From Deltaproteobacteria bacterium (GTDB lineage Bacteria > Desulfobacterota > Desulfobacteria > Desulfobacterales > B30-G6): a stretch of DNA of 46,468 bases. This document shows positions 24,273-32,660 of the stretch, piece after piece; within the stretch, counting starts at the first letter, position 1, and the number at the start of each line of letters is the position of its first letter. Below the pieces are notes generated by a model, which had not been told where the DNA came from, searched no databases, and saw only the letters and a program-made list of their open reading frames with translations. Where the stretch lies: positions 1 through 46,468 of the forward strand of contig JAJDNW010000013.1 of assembly GCA_022340465.1 (NCBI GenBank), given 5' to 3'. A program made the position numbers and the translations under genes.

Positions 24273-27239
24273 GTGGCGCTGGACATCGGTACATTCATCA
24301 AGGATTTCGATGCGCGTTTCAAACTGTTTCACGAGCTCATGGCCAACAAGGTCCGGGACGTCCTGCTGGTTTCGACGCCCTACGATGCCTGGATCATGGA
24401 AGAGGATGTCCGGCTTTCGGAGAGAATCATCCACGAATACAGGGGCCTGAACCTCAGCAACCCGCCTCGGCTCACCTGGGTGTCTATGGCGGACGAAGCG
24501 CTGAAGGCCCTGGATGAAAAAAAGTTCGACATGGTGATCACCATGCCGCGGGTGGCCGACATGGACTGCCTTGCCCTCGCCAAGCAAATCAAGCAGAGGG
24601 ACCCCAGTCTGCCGGTCGTCCTTTTCGCCCACAGCGCCATCACCTCGGTGGAATTCTACCCCGGCGACACCAAACCGGAGGGGGTCGACCGGGCCTTTGT
24701 CTGGTCCGGCAACACCGACATTCTCGTGGCCTTGATCAAAAGTGCCGAGGACCGGTTGAATGTCGAACGCGACACCCAGTCGGCAGGCATCCGGGTGATC
24801 CTGTTTGTGGAAGACTCCCCCCTTTACGTCTCGTCCCTGCTCCCCATCCTGTATCGGGAACTCGTGAGTCAAACCCAGGCGGTTATGGAAGAGGGCCTGA
24901 ACGAGGAGCATCGACTCCTTGCCATGCGTGCTCGTCCCAAGATTCTGATTGCCGAAAACTACGATGAAGCCATCGAGATATACGAAAAGTACAAACCCTA
25001 TATCATCGGCGTCATCTCGGACGTGCGTTTTCCCAAGAACGGACATCTGTGTGCCGATGCGGGGGTGCAACTGCTTTCCAAAATAAAAGACGACCGTTGG
25101 GATATACCGCTGCTGCTCACCAGCTCGGAACCTTTAAATGCAAAAAAAGCAAAACCCATTCCCGCTTTTTTTGTGGACAAAAACTCACCGGCCCTGCACG
25201 CCGAGGTTCACAATTTCTTCATCGACCACCTCGGGTTCGGTGATTTCATCTTCCGTGACAAAAACGGCCGGGAAATAGACCGGGCCTCCAATCTCAGGAC
25301 CCTGGAAAAAAAGATTCAGGCCATTCCAGATGAGTCCTTCCTGATGCATGCCAGCAGAAACGACTTCTCACGCTGGCTGTTCGCACGTACGGAAATTGTA
25401 CTGGCGTCTAAGCTGCGTCCGGCCACTTTTGACGATTTTTCAAATGACCCCCGCGACATGCGCGAGTGGCTTGTTTCCACCATTCGCGAACGCCGCAGCA
25501 GGCGCCAAAAAGGCATTATCGTCAATTTCGAAGCCCACGACTTCGATCTCGAAACCGAATTCTTTAAAGTGGGCAAAGGCTCCCTCGGAGGGAAGGCCAG
25601 AGGCCTGGCCTTTGCCTCCAGCCTGTTGCAGCACAAGACCGACCTGCATGCCAGGCATCCGGAAGCCCGCATCATCGTCCCCCAATCACTGGTTGTGACG
25701 ACCGAGGGCTTCGATGCTTTCATCGAGAACAACAAGCTGATCAACCTGGCCAACAGCGACATACCGGATGAAAAAATAGCTCAGATTTTCCTCGATGCCG
25801 ACATACCCGGATGGATAAAAGAGGACCTGATCGCCTACATGAAAAAGGTGGACTACCCAATTGCCATCCGTTCTTCGAGCCTGCTGGAGGATGCCCAGTT
25901 CAGGGCCTATGCCGGCCTCTATCGGACCTACATGCTGCCAAACGACTGCGCGGATTTCAGCATGCGACTCGAGCACCTGCTGACCGCCATCAAACTCGTG
26001 TATGCCTCCACCTACTTTCACGGGCCGAAATCCTTTTCACAACGGGTGGGGCACCGAACCGAAGAGGAGAAAATGGCCGTCATCATTCAGAAGATGGTGG
26101 GCAGAAACTACGACGGCCATTTTTACCCTGCCATTTCGGGAGTGGCCCAGTCCCACAACTACTACCCCTTTTCGCACATGAAGCCGGAGCAAGGCATTGC
26201 CACCATTGCCATCGGCCTGGGGAAAATGGTTGTGGAGGGCGAAAAAACCCTGCGGTTTTCCCCCCGCTACCCTCAACTGCTGCCACAGCGCTCGACCGTG
26301 GAGGATATCCTGGAAAATTCCCAGCGTTTTTTCTACTCGCTGAGACTGAACAACGACTGCCCCCTTCTGGGCATCAACGACAGTCAGAATCTGGAGAAAA
26401 GGGAAATTTCGGATGCCGAAAAGGAGCCGGCGGTGGCCATGCAATCATCCACCTACATCCCGGCCGAACACCGCATCCGGGACACCGTACACGTTCCCGG
26501 ACACCGGGTGGTGACCTTCGCCCAAACACTCAAGTACAACGCTTTCCCCCTGGCAGATATCCTTTCCGAATTTCTATCCATCGGCGAAGAGGGCATGGGC
26601 TGCCCCGTAGAGCTGGAATTCTCTGTCAACCTCAGTCAGGGGGACGACGGCAAACCGGAGTTTGCCGTTCTCCAGCTCAGGCCCATGACCGCCCGGGCGG
26701 AACTGGAAACCGTAGACATTCATGAGGAAGAACGCAAGAAGGCCTTCTGTATTTCGCACAAAGCCCTGGGAAATGCCGTAAATAAAGAGATCACGGATGT
26801 GGTCTATGTCAAACCGGATGTTTTCGACCCCGCCAATACGATCGCGATCGCACGAGAGATCGGTGAAATGAACAAAATCCTTTTGCAAAAGAAAAGGAAG
26901 TATCTGCTTGTCGGACCCGGGCGGTGGGGCTCCGCGGATCAATGGCTGGGAATACCGGTTGGATGGGCCGACATCAGTGGTGTCGGCGCCATTGTCGAAA
27001 CCACTTCCGATCTGATCAAGGCCGAACCATCCCAGGGATCGCACTTTTTTCACAACATTACTACCATGGGCATAAACTACATCAACATCACCCATGCAAC
27101 CGACGATTTTTTTGATTGGGAGTGGCTGGCTGCCGTCCCGATCAGGCATGCCCTGAAGCATGTTGCCCACGTAAAGCTTGACCAGGCCATGACGATTAAA
27201 GTCGATGGCAGGAAATCGTGCTGTGTCATCTACGTGTGA
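24273..27239 (+). CDS. Receiver-linked PEP/pyruvate-binding (PPDK-N) protein, 988 aa
   Basis: The start is GTG 24273 after AGGAGG. Residues about 28-160 form a degenerate receiver-like fold (DVLLVST, FDMVITMPRVADMD, without the acceptor Asp). Residues 174-320 form a second receiver with E180/D181, acceptor D250 in GVISDVRFP, LLTSS and K303 in FVDKNS, all intact. From about 430 comes an ATP-binding domain of the PEP synthase/pyruvate phosphate dikinase type: GKGSLGGKARGLAFA (434-448) and YPIAIRSSSLLEDAQFRAYAGLY (528-550). No swivelling phosphohistidine motif or PEP-binding TIM barrel is visible; the last 200 residues (KYLLVGPGRWGSADQWLG) are different. It therefore looks like a phosphorylation-controlled kinase or nucleotide-binding protein, not a PEP synthase. 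Product and target unknown. Confidence 0.75.
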   Translation: MALDIGTFIKDFDARFKLFHELMANKVRDVLLVSTPYDAWIMEEDVRLSERIIHEYRGLNLSNPPRLTWVSMADEALKALDEKKFDMVITMPRVADMDCLALAKQIKQRDPSLPVVLFAHSAITSVEFYPGDTKPEGVDRAFVWSGNTDILVALIKSAEDRLNVERDTQSAGIRVILFVEDSPLYVSSLLPILYRELVSQTQAVMEEGLNEEHRLLAMRARPKILIAENYDEAIEIYEKYKPYIIGVISDVRFPKNGHLCADAGVQLLSKIKDDRWDIPLLLTSSEPLNAKKAKPIPAFFVDKNSPALHAEVHNFFIDHLGFGDFIFRDKNGREIDRASNLRTLEKKIQAIPDESFLMHASRNDFSRWLFARTEIVLASKLRPATFDDFSNDPRDMREWLVSTIRERRSRRQKGIIVNFEAHDFDLETEFFKVGKGSLGGKARGLAFASSLLQHKTDLHARHPEARIIVPQSLVVTTEGFDAFIENNKLINLANSDIPDEKIAQIFLDADIPGWIKEDLIAYMKKVDYPIAIRSSSLLEDAQFRAYAGLYRTYMLPNDCADFSMRLEHLLTAIKLVYASTYFHGPKSFSQRVGHRTEEEKMAVIIQKMVGRNYDGHFYPAISGVAQSHNYYPFSHMKPEQGIATIAIGLGKMVVEGEKTLRFSPRYPQLLPQRSTVEDILENSQRFFYSLRLNNDCPLLGINDSQNLEKREISDAEKEPAVAMQSSTYIPAEHRIRDTVHVPGHRVVTFAQTLKYNAFPLADILSEFLSIGEEGMGCPVELEFSVNLSQGDDGKPEFAVLQLRPMTARAELETVDIHEEERKKAFCISHKALGNAVNKEITDVVYVKPDVFDPANTIAIAREIGEMNKILLQKKRKYLLVGPGRWGSADQWLGIPVGWADISGVGAIVETTSDLIKAEPSQGSHFFHNITTMGINYINITHATDDFFDWEWLAAVPIRHALKHVAHVKLDQAMTIKVDGRKSCCVIYV

Positions 27240-27430
27240 ATGCGGCTGTCATTCCGGGAGGAGGGATAGCAATAAACGAAAAATCATTTCAATCAAAGTG
27301 GAGGAATGGCGTGTGGGAGTGATGGTTGGCTGAATGTAAAAATCCCGTTCTGCCACCGTTGGTGCATTCCAGCACGCCGATGCACCAATACGCCAGTACA
27401 CCAATTTCATTAGCTATGGAGGGAAACACC

Positions 27431-28780
27431 ATGTCCGACATTGTACAGCTCGTAAAAACCAGGGACCCGGACCAGCCTGAGTTTCACCAGGCCGTAACCG
27501 AGGTCATGGAATCGATCGAACCGGTCATCGAACGCAACCCCGAGTACCGTCAGGCCAAAGTGATGGAAAGAATCGTTGAGCCGGAACGGGTCATCATGTT
27601 CCGGGTGCCCTGGATGGACGACAAGGGCAACGTCCAGGTCAATCGCGGGTTTCGCATCGAGATGAACAGCGCCATCGGCCCCTACAAGGGAGGCTTGCGG
27701 TTTCACCCGTCCGTCAACCTGGGCATCCTGAAATTTCTGGCGTTCGAACAGGTCTTTAAAAATGCCCTGACGACCCTGCCCATGGGCGGCGGCAAGGGCG
27801 GGTCCGATTTCGACCCCAAAGGAAAGTCCGACAACGAGGTCATGCGCTTCTGTCAGAGCTTCATGGCCGAACTCTTCCGCCACATCGGCCCCAACACGGA
27901 CGTGCCCGCCGGCGACATCGGGGTAGGGGCCAGGGAAATCGGTTTCCTGTTCGGCATGTACAAAAAACTGCACAATGAATTCAGCGGGGTTTTAACCGGC
28001 AAGGGTCTGAGCTGGGGCGGCAGCCTGATCAGGCCGGAAGCCACCGGATACGGTTCGGTCTACTTTGCTTCCGAAATGCTCAAGACCAGAAACATGTCGC
28101 TGGACGGCAAAACCTGCCTGGTATCGGGATCGGGAAACGTGGCCCAGTACACCATCGAAAAAATACTGGACCTGGGCGGCAAGGTGATCACCTGTTCCGA
28201 TTCCAGCGGCTATATCTACGACGAGGAAGGCATCGACCGCGACAAGCTGGCCTACCTGATGACGATCAAGAATGTCCGCCGCGGCCGGGTAAAGGAATAC
28301 GCCGAAAAATACCCCCATGCCGTCTACACGGCGGTTGACCCGGCCCTGGGCCACAACCCCTTGTGGGACCACAAGGCCGACTGCGCCTTCCCCAGCGCCA
28401 CCCAGAACGAAATCAACGCCAAGGACGCCCAGAACCTGGTCAACAACGGGGTGTCTTCCGTCTCCGAGGGCGCCAACATGCCCACGGTTCCCGAAGGTAT
28501 CGAAATATTTATCGAAAATAAACTGTTGTACGGCCCCGGAAAGGCGGCCAACGCCGGCGGTGTATCTGTTTCCGGGCTGGAAATGACCCAGAACAGCATG
28601 CGCCTGGGCTGGTCTCGCAAGGAGGTCGATGAGAGGCTGCACCGGATCATGATCAGCATCCACAAAACCTGTATGAACACGGCCGAACAGTACGGCACGC
28701 CGGGCAACTACATGAACGGGGCCAATATCGCCGCATTTGTCAAGGTGGTGGACGCCATGCTGGATCAAGGGCTGGTATAG
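27431..28780 (+). CDS. gdhA: Glutamate dehydrogenase, hexameric bacterial type
   Basis: The protein has 449 residues from ATG 27431, which follows GGAGGG at 27420. An open frame begins upstream, but that DNA is minisatellite-like and the 449-residue product equals the usual GdhA length. Motifs are GPYKGGLRFHPSVNLGILKFLAFEQ, catalytic K122 in PMGGGKGGSDFDPKGKSD, RHIGPNTDVPAGDIGVGAREIGFL and the nucleotide-binding VSGSGNVAQYTIEK. It interconverts 2-oxoglutarate plus ammonia and glutamate; cofactor preference is probably NADP(H). At the end of the pyrimidine locus it could assimilate the ammonia released from uracil, or regenerate the amino acceptor. Confidence 0.95.
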   Translation: MSDIVQLVKTRDPDQPEFHQAVTEVMESIEPVIERNPEYRQAKVMERIVEPERVIMFRVPWMDDKGNVQVNRGFRIEMNSAIGPYKGGLRFHPSVNLGILKFLAFEQVFKNALTTLPMGGGKGGSDFDPKGKSDNEVMRFCQSFMAELFRHIGPNTDVPAGDIGVGAREIGFLFGMYKKLHNEFSGVLTGKGLSWGGSLIRPEATGYGSVYFASEMLKTRNMSLDGKTCLVSGSGNVAQYTIEKILDLGGKVITCSDSSGYIYDEEGIDRDKLAYLMTIKNVRRGRVKEYAEKYPHAVYTAVDPALGHNPLWDHKADCAFPSATQNEINAKDAQNLVNNGVSSVSEGANMPTVPEGIEIFIENKLLYGPGKAANAGGVSVSGLEMTQNSMRLGWSRKEVDERLHRIMISIHKTCMNTAEQYGTPGNYMNGANIAAFVKVVDAMLDQGLV

Positions 28781-28823
28781 AGCATTTGCCCTATATATGT
28801 TCCGTTTCAACTTTGGATTGGAC

Positions 28824-29010
28824 GGTGGGGGGTTTATTTTTCAAGGCACCATATCATCAATATTCTGCACAGCTGTCGTAGTGCCCTGACGGATTGATGA
28901 TGTTTCCGCTGTCAGACTTTATTAAAAATCTGCATTTTTTCATCATCAATCCGGCGGGCACAGGTTATGCCTTGGTTTGATATGGCGCTTTGAAAAATAA
29001 ACCCTCCACC
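28824..29010. repeat. 187-bp foldback (long imperfect inverted repeat)
   Basis: The left arm 28824-28902 and right arm 28941-29010 are inverted copies: the outer blocks (GGTGG.GGGTTTATTTTTCAA, then CCATATCA) and inner blocks (CGGATTGATGATG) pair, with gaps only in the middle. The A/T-rich loop is 38 bases. It lies between gdhA and the HAD gene's terminator. It has no reading frame; it may be a MITE-like element or a large transcript-end hairpin. Confidence 0.7.
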
Positions 29011-29055
29011 CGCTTAGGGCGTACGAAACGGTATTCTGACAAATACCATAGAAAA

Positions 29056-29084
29056 AAACTCCCCGGCGTTCCTTCGGGGAGTTT
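29056..29084 (-). terminator. Terminator of the selD-HAD operon
   Basis: AAACTCCCCG (29056-29065) and CGGGGAGTTT (29075-29084) form a perfect 10-bp stem. On the minus strand it starts six bases after the HAD stop and is followed by a seven-T run. Confidence 0.9.
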
Positions 29085-29089
29085 CTTTT

Positions 29090-29731
29090 TTATGCAAATG
29101 AAAGCCCGGTGGATGTCCCCAATGCTTCCAACGCCTGATCGACCCCCAGCACCTTGATCGTTTGCATACCCATGGCCCGAGCAGGTTTGAGGTTAATGCC
29201 CAGATCGTCCAGAAATACACACTCTTCGGCGTTTACGTCCAGCCGGGACAGGGCGATGCGGTAGATTTCCGGGTCCGGCTTGCGCACCCCCTCGAGGCTC
29301 GACTCGATGACCTCGTCGAAAAGGGCCATGATCTCCAAAAACTGTGCTTTCTGTCGGTTTGTCTGGGGAATCGCGGCGCCTTCACCCGCCTTCATGTTAT
29401 TGGTGAGGCACCCGGTTTTGAAATGCCGCCGGCATTGCCTCAAAGCGTCCACCATCCGCGGTCTGACAGCTCCCGACAACAGGGCCAAAACGTCCTTTCC
29501 CGGAATAGCGTGGCCCTGCAGGCGGGACTCCTCCTCGAATTTCCGGTCGAAGGCATCCATGTCGATCCGGCTGCTCTCGAATTGGGCCCAGGCGTTTGTC
29601 GTGGGGTTGGTTGCATTGATGCCCCTGATGAAATTCCTGGGGATGTTGTGGCGTTCCTCGTAACGATTGAACGCTTCGAAGGGGCTGGTGGTGATGACCC
29701 CTCCGAAATCCCAGAGAATGGCCTTGATCAT
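29090..29731 (-). CDS. HAD-superfamily hydrolase (subfamily IA, YihX/ACAD10-like)
   Basis: The protein has 213 residues from ATG 29731, preceded by AGAGGA ten bases upstream; a GTG at 29740 is too close to that site. Motif I is ILWDFGGVIT: the nucleophile Asp is present, but the second Asp of DxD is Gly, as in YihX-type and ACAD10-type members. Motif II Thr is in GCLTNNMK, motif III Lys in VRKPDPEIY and motif IV in VFLDDLGINL. It probably dephosphorylates a small metabolite in the cytosol; substrate unknown. It begins 38 bp after the selD stop on the same strand and shares its terminator, so they are likely cotranscribed. Confidence 0.85.
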   Translation of the reverse strand: MIKAILWDFGGVITTSPFEAFNRYEERHNIPRNFIRGINATNPTTNAWAQFESSRIDMDAFDRKFEEESRLQGHAIPGKDVLALLSGAVRPRMVDALRQCRRHFKTGCLTNNMKAGEGAAIPQTNRQKAQFLEIMALFDEVIESSLEGVRKPDPEIYRIALSRLDVNAEECVFLDDLGINLKPARAMGMQTIKVLGVDQALEALGTSTGLSFA

Positions 29732-29769
29732 AGCGTTCACGTCCTCTTTTCCGATCCGGATATGGGCGG

Positions 29770-30819
29770 CTACCCGACCGTTATCATCTCGCGGGTATCG
29801 GTCACGACGTCGCCGATCACCACCGCATCTTCCACCCCGCCCTCTTTCAAGGCAGTCACCAGTGAATGCGCCTGATTCGGATCTACACTGATCAGCAGCC
29901 CCCCGGATGTCTGAGGATCGAAGAGAACATCCTGCAGGGAACGGGGGATGTCGTCACCGAAGACGACCATGGCCTCACGAAACGACCGGTTGTTGTGGCC
30001 ACCGCCGGGGATCATGCCCATGGCGGCGAAATCGAGAGCCTCCGCGATGACCGGCACCCGTTGAGCATCGATCTTTGCGCCGGTGCCCGAGCCTTCGATC
30101 ATTTCGGCCAAATGCCCCAGGAGCCCGAAACCGGTCACGTCCGTACATGCGCTGACATCGAAATCCATCATGATCTCCGCGGCATAACGGTTCAAGGCGG
30201 CCATCAGGTGTGTCACCCTGTCGGTCAGTTCCGCAGAGACCATCCCCGCCTTGACGGCGGTGTTGATGATGCCGGTACCCAAAGGCTTGGTCAGCACCAG
30301 TTTATCACCGGGCCGCAGCGTTTTTTTGGCCAGAACCCGATCCGGGTGAACCACGCCGGTCACGGAGAGGCCGTACTTGAGTTCCTTGTCTTCGATGCTG
30401 TGCCCGCCCAACAGGACCACCCCGGCCTCTTTCATCTTGTCGATGCCGCCCTGGATAATCTGCCGCAGGATGGACAGGTCCATCTCCTTGACGGGGAAGG
30501 CCACCAGGTTCATGGCCGTCTTCGGCGTGCCGCCCATGGCATAGACATCACTCAACGCGTTGGCCGCTGCGATCTGCCCGAACCAGTAAGGATCGTCCAC
30601 GATGGGCGTAAAAAAATCGACCGTCTGAATCAGCGCCAGGTCGTCCGCAATTTTGTAAACACCGGCGTCGTCGGCCCGCTCCAGCCCGATAATCACGTTC
30701 TCGTCGGCGGGAAACACCATGCCGCACAACGCTTTGTCCAGGTCCCCCGGACTCAGCTTGGAGGCTCAGCCGGCCCCGGCGACCGTTCCGGTCAAGCGGG
30801 TTTCCTGTAAACGTTTCAT
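29770..30819 (-). CDS. selD: Selenide, water dikinase (selenophosphate synthetase) with in-frame UGA selenocysteine
   Basis: The protein has 349 residues if UGA at 30766-30768 is read as selenocysteine at position 18. Upstream of that codon the frame reads MKRLQETRLTGTVAGAG from ATG 30819 (GAGGGG ribosome site). Downstream it continues ASKLSPGDLDKALCGMVF without a break. This aligns with the SelD active-site motif GAG-C/U-xxK, the Sec at E. coli Cys17 and the Lys three residues on. Later motifs GLERADDAGVYKI, TVDFFTPIVDDPYWFGQIAAANALSDVYAMGG and LLGGHSIED are typical. It makes selenophosphate from selenide and ATP. A gene caller would start at 30729 and lose the active site. selA, selB and selC are not in the window. 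Confidence 0.93.
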
Positions 30820-31091
30820 ACATCCCCTCGTGTGGTTTTGGTACGGTGCGATTACCTTGTTCGCACGGGCAACATAATCTGTTTTGCCCTTAATCACAAG
30901 ACAGAAAAGACATTCGGCGGCGCGGTTCAAAGACAAATAAAAAAATGTTAGAACCTTGAAATATTTATTGACCATCCTTACTTTATCCTGTAGGTAGGCA
31001 ATTCGCCGAGTGATAAGCGATTGGAAATGTTGCGATGATGCGCGGATTTAGAAAAAGAAAGCGATGCCGGGAACAATGCAGGGGATGCTGC

Positions 31092-31331
31092 ATGTTAAAA
31101 GATGTTCAACCCGGTAAACGGGCCAGAATACGCCACCACCACGCCACCGGTCCCATGCGCCGCCGCTTTCTCGATCTGGGACTCCTGCCGGAAACGGAAA
31201 TAGACGTCATCGGCAAGGCCCCTTTCGGCGACCCCATCCAGTGCCGGATCGGCAACTGCTGCCTCACCCTGCGCAACGAAGAAGCCGCCTGCATCGAGGT
31301 CGATTACGAACCTGCGGCATCCGAAGAGTAG
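31092..31331 (+). CDS. FeoA-family protein (stand-alone)
   Basis: The protein has 79 residues from ATG 31092 with AGGGGA seven bases upstream. The SH3-like FeoA pattern is clear: MLKDVQPGKRARIRHHHATGPMRRRFLDLGLLPETEIDVIGKAPFGDPIQCRIGNCCLTLRNEEAACIEV. An in-frame ATG at 31035 would add 19 residues with four cysteines (CREQCRGCC), which could be real but has a poor ribosome site. It lies apart from feoB, about 3.5 kb away and on the opposite strand, so it may be an accessory regulator of FeoB or of another transporter. Family secure, function inferred. Confidence 0.85.
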   Translation: MLKDVQPGKRARIRHHHATGPMRRRFLDLGLLPETEIDVIGKAPFGDPIQCRIGNCCLTLRNEEAACIEVDYEPAASEE

Positions 31332-31385
31332 CTACCCGGAAAGTCAATCACCACCCTTGAAAAAGGTGGCATGTCAATGGCCCTT

Positions 31386-31443
31386 TTGGCAGGGTTAAAA
31401 CCCTGCGCTACCTGATCGGGCAAACAAATGGATAGAAGCAAAC
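31386..31443. repeat. Dispersed 58-bp intergenic repeat, copy A
   Basis: It contains the 18-bp palindrome GCAGGGTTAAAACCCTGC and then a conserved tail ending GGATAGAAGCAAAC. Copy B is at 40463-40520; by hand count 51 of 58 positions agree. Both copies are intergenic, downstream of plus-strand genes. Confidence 0.75.
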
Positions 31444-31493
31444 ATGGCTAATAGCTTCTTGATCCCGGCCAAAGCGAGTTGCGGGACACCCCG

Positions 31494-32267
31494 CTATTCC
31501 CAGCTTTCGAAATGAACCCAGATCACGGCTCCCAGTTCGACCCCTTTTTCCTCCCCTGAGGCCGTCTTCAAGGTAAAATCCGCTTCGTTGAGCGCCGCAA
31601 AGCCCCACCACCCGGCATGCGGCACGGCATAGGTGAAAACACCATTCCGATCGGCCTTGATGGTCTGGGTGACCATGTAGTCCGTTGGGGCATGGGCGGT
31701 GTTGTGCTGATTGTAATATTCGACTTCGACCTCGGCATAGGGAACGACGTTGCCGCCGACCCGGACAATGCCCTGAAACACGTTGCCGGCATAAAGCCCG
31801 AACGGTTTGGAAAGCGGGACGATTTCGGTCTTCAAACCGATGGGCTCACCCCAGCCTTCGTCGTCGCCGAAAGCGGCTACCACCGTTTTGGTGTAGTGAA
31901 TGATAAAACAGTCTTCGGCAGGTTCCCAGTAGGGCTGCGGCTCCATATAAAATTGGTACACCCCGGGGCGTTTGATCCGATAATCCAGTGTCCAGGCGGG
32001 ATGCCCCATGACCCTGGCGGGCTTGAGCGCCGTTAGCATATCCCGGGGTGTGCCATTGGCAACCACCTGAAAAACATGGGGTTTTACCAGTTCCATGCCG
32101 ACCATCTCCATGGGATGGCTGAAGGAGGCCTGCACGTGGACCGTTCTCTCCTCTCCCTGCATAACCATGTTGTCGGAAGGAATCAGCATGCCGAAATGGG
32201 CGATGGCCGGACCGGCCGACATCATCAGAAACAGGGCCGCAACGACGACTTGAACGTATCTTTTCAT
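31494..32267 (-). CDS. Periplasmic DUF4198-domain protein, possible metal-uptake component
   Basis: The 257-residue protein has a signal peptide of about 23 residues (KRYVQVVVAALFLMMSAGPAIA) cleaved before HFGMLIPSD; the mature N-terminal His is a hallmark of DUF4198 proteins, often encoded with nickel, cobalt or iron transport. The rest is beta-rich (VEVEYYNQ, KADRNGVFTYAVPHAGWWGFAAL) with several histidines. The ribosome site is AAGGAG. It lies in the iron-uptake region between the lone FeoA and the FeoB operon, both of which support a metal role (inference). Confidence 0.8.
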   Translation of the reverse strand: MKRYVQVVVAALFLMMSAGPAIAHFGMLIPSDNMVMQGEERTVHVQASFSHPMEMVGMELVKPHVFQVVANGTPRDMLTALKPARVMGHPAWTLDYRIKRPGVYQFYMEPQPYWEPAEDCFIIHYTKTVVAAFGDDEGWGEPIGLKTEIVPLSKPFGLYAGNVFQGIVRVGGNVVPYAEVEVEYYNQHNTAHAPTDYMVTQTIKADRNGVFTYAVPHAGWWGFAALNEADFTLKTASGEEKGVELGAVIWVHFESWE

Positions 32268-32454
32268 TTCACTCTCCTTAAACGCTCACCTAAAGGTAAA
32301 TAAAAAAGCCACATGGACGGCGCCTCTTTTCATAAGAGTCATTATCCGTTGCGGCTTGACGTAGGTTTTAAATTATTTCTAAGTTATTATCAGATCAAAG
32401 GGCCTGTTTTCGAACAGGATTTCGGTATGTTTTTAACGACCTGAAATGGGTTTG

Positions 32455-32649
32455 TCAACAGGTATCCGTTTCCTCTTTTTGTTCCCCGGTCGATGACGCC
32501 GGCACCTGCCCACAGGTCGTCGTCTGCGAACAACCGGAGCAGCCGCAGCCGCACGTGTCCTTCCCCGGCCGCTTGACGCCGCGGTAGAACCGGCGAACCA
32601 GGTAAACGGCGGCAATGATGACAATGAGGACCACGATAATGTTTTGCAT
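32455..32649 (-). CDS. FeoB-associated Cys-rich membrane protein
   Basis: The 64-residue protein starts at ATG 32649 with AAGGAG seven bases upstream, 12 bases past the FeoB stop. One membrane helix (about 3-20, NIIVVLIVIIAAVYLVRRF) is followed by a basic stretch and the cluster CGCGCSGCSQTTTC, and it ends in Cys. This layout matches the small FeoB-associated Cys-rich proteins that occupy the FeoC position in many anaerobes. It probably sits in the inner membrane with cytosolic cysteines able to bind iron or sense redox state. Confidence 0.85.
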   Translation of the reverse strand: MQNIIVVLIVIIAAVYLVRRFYRGVKRPGKDTCGCGCSGCSQTTTCGQVPASSTGEQKEETDTC

Positions 32650-32660
32650 GACCGCTCTCC

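Noticed and set aside
27240-27430. N-terminal extension of glutamate dehydrogenase from 27326.
   Set aside because: The extra codons translate a minisatellite-like CACCAAT/ACGCCA tract, and a proper ribosome site precedes ATG 27431, giving the family's normal length.
30548-30823. A 91-codon minus-strand frame starting four bases before the selD start.
   Set aside because: Arg/Gly-rich shifted translation of selD; reading the UGA as selenocysteine explains the region fully.
32368-32383. TTAAATTATTTCTAAG upstream of the DUF4198 gene as a third DtxR operator.
   Set aside because: Only one half-site (TTCTAA) fits the TTAGA.AT..CTAAC model; the other arm does not. Left as a weak possibility.
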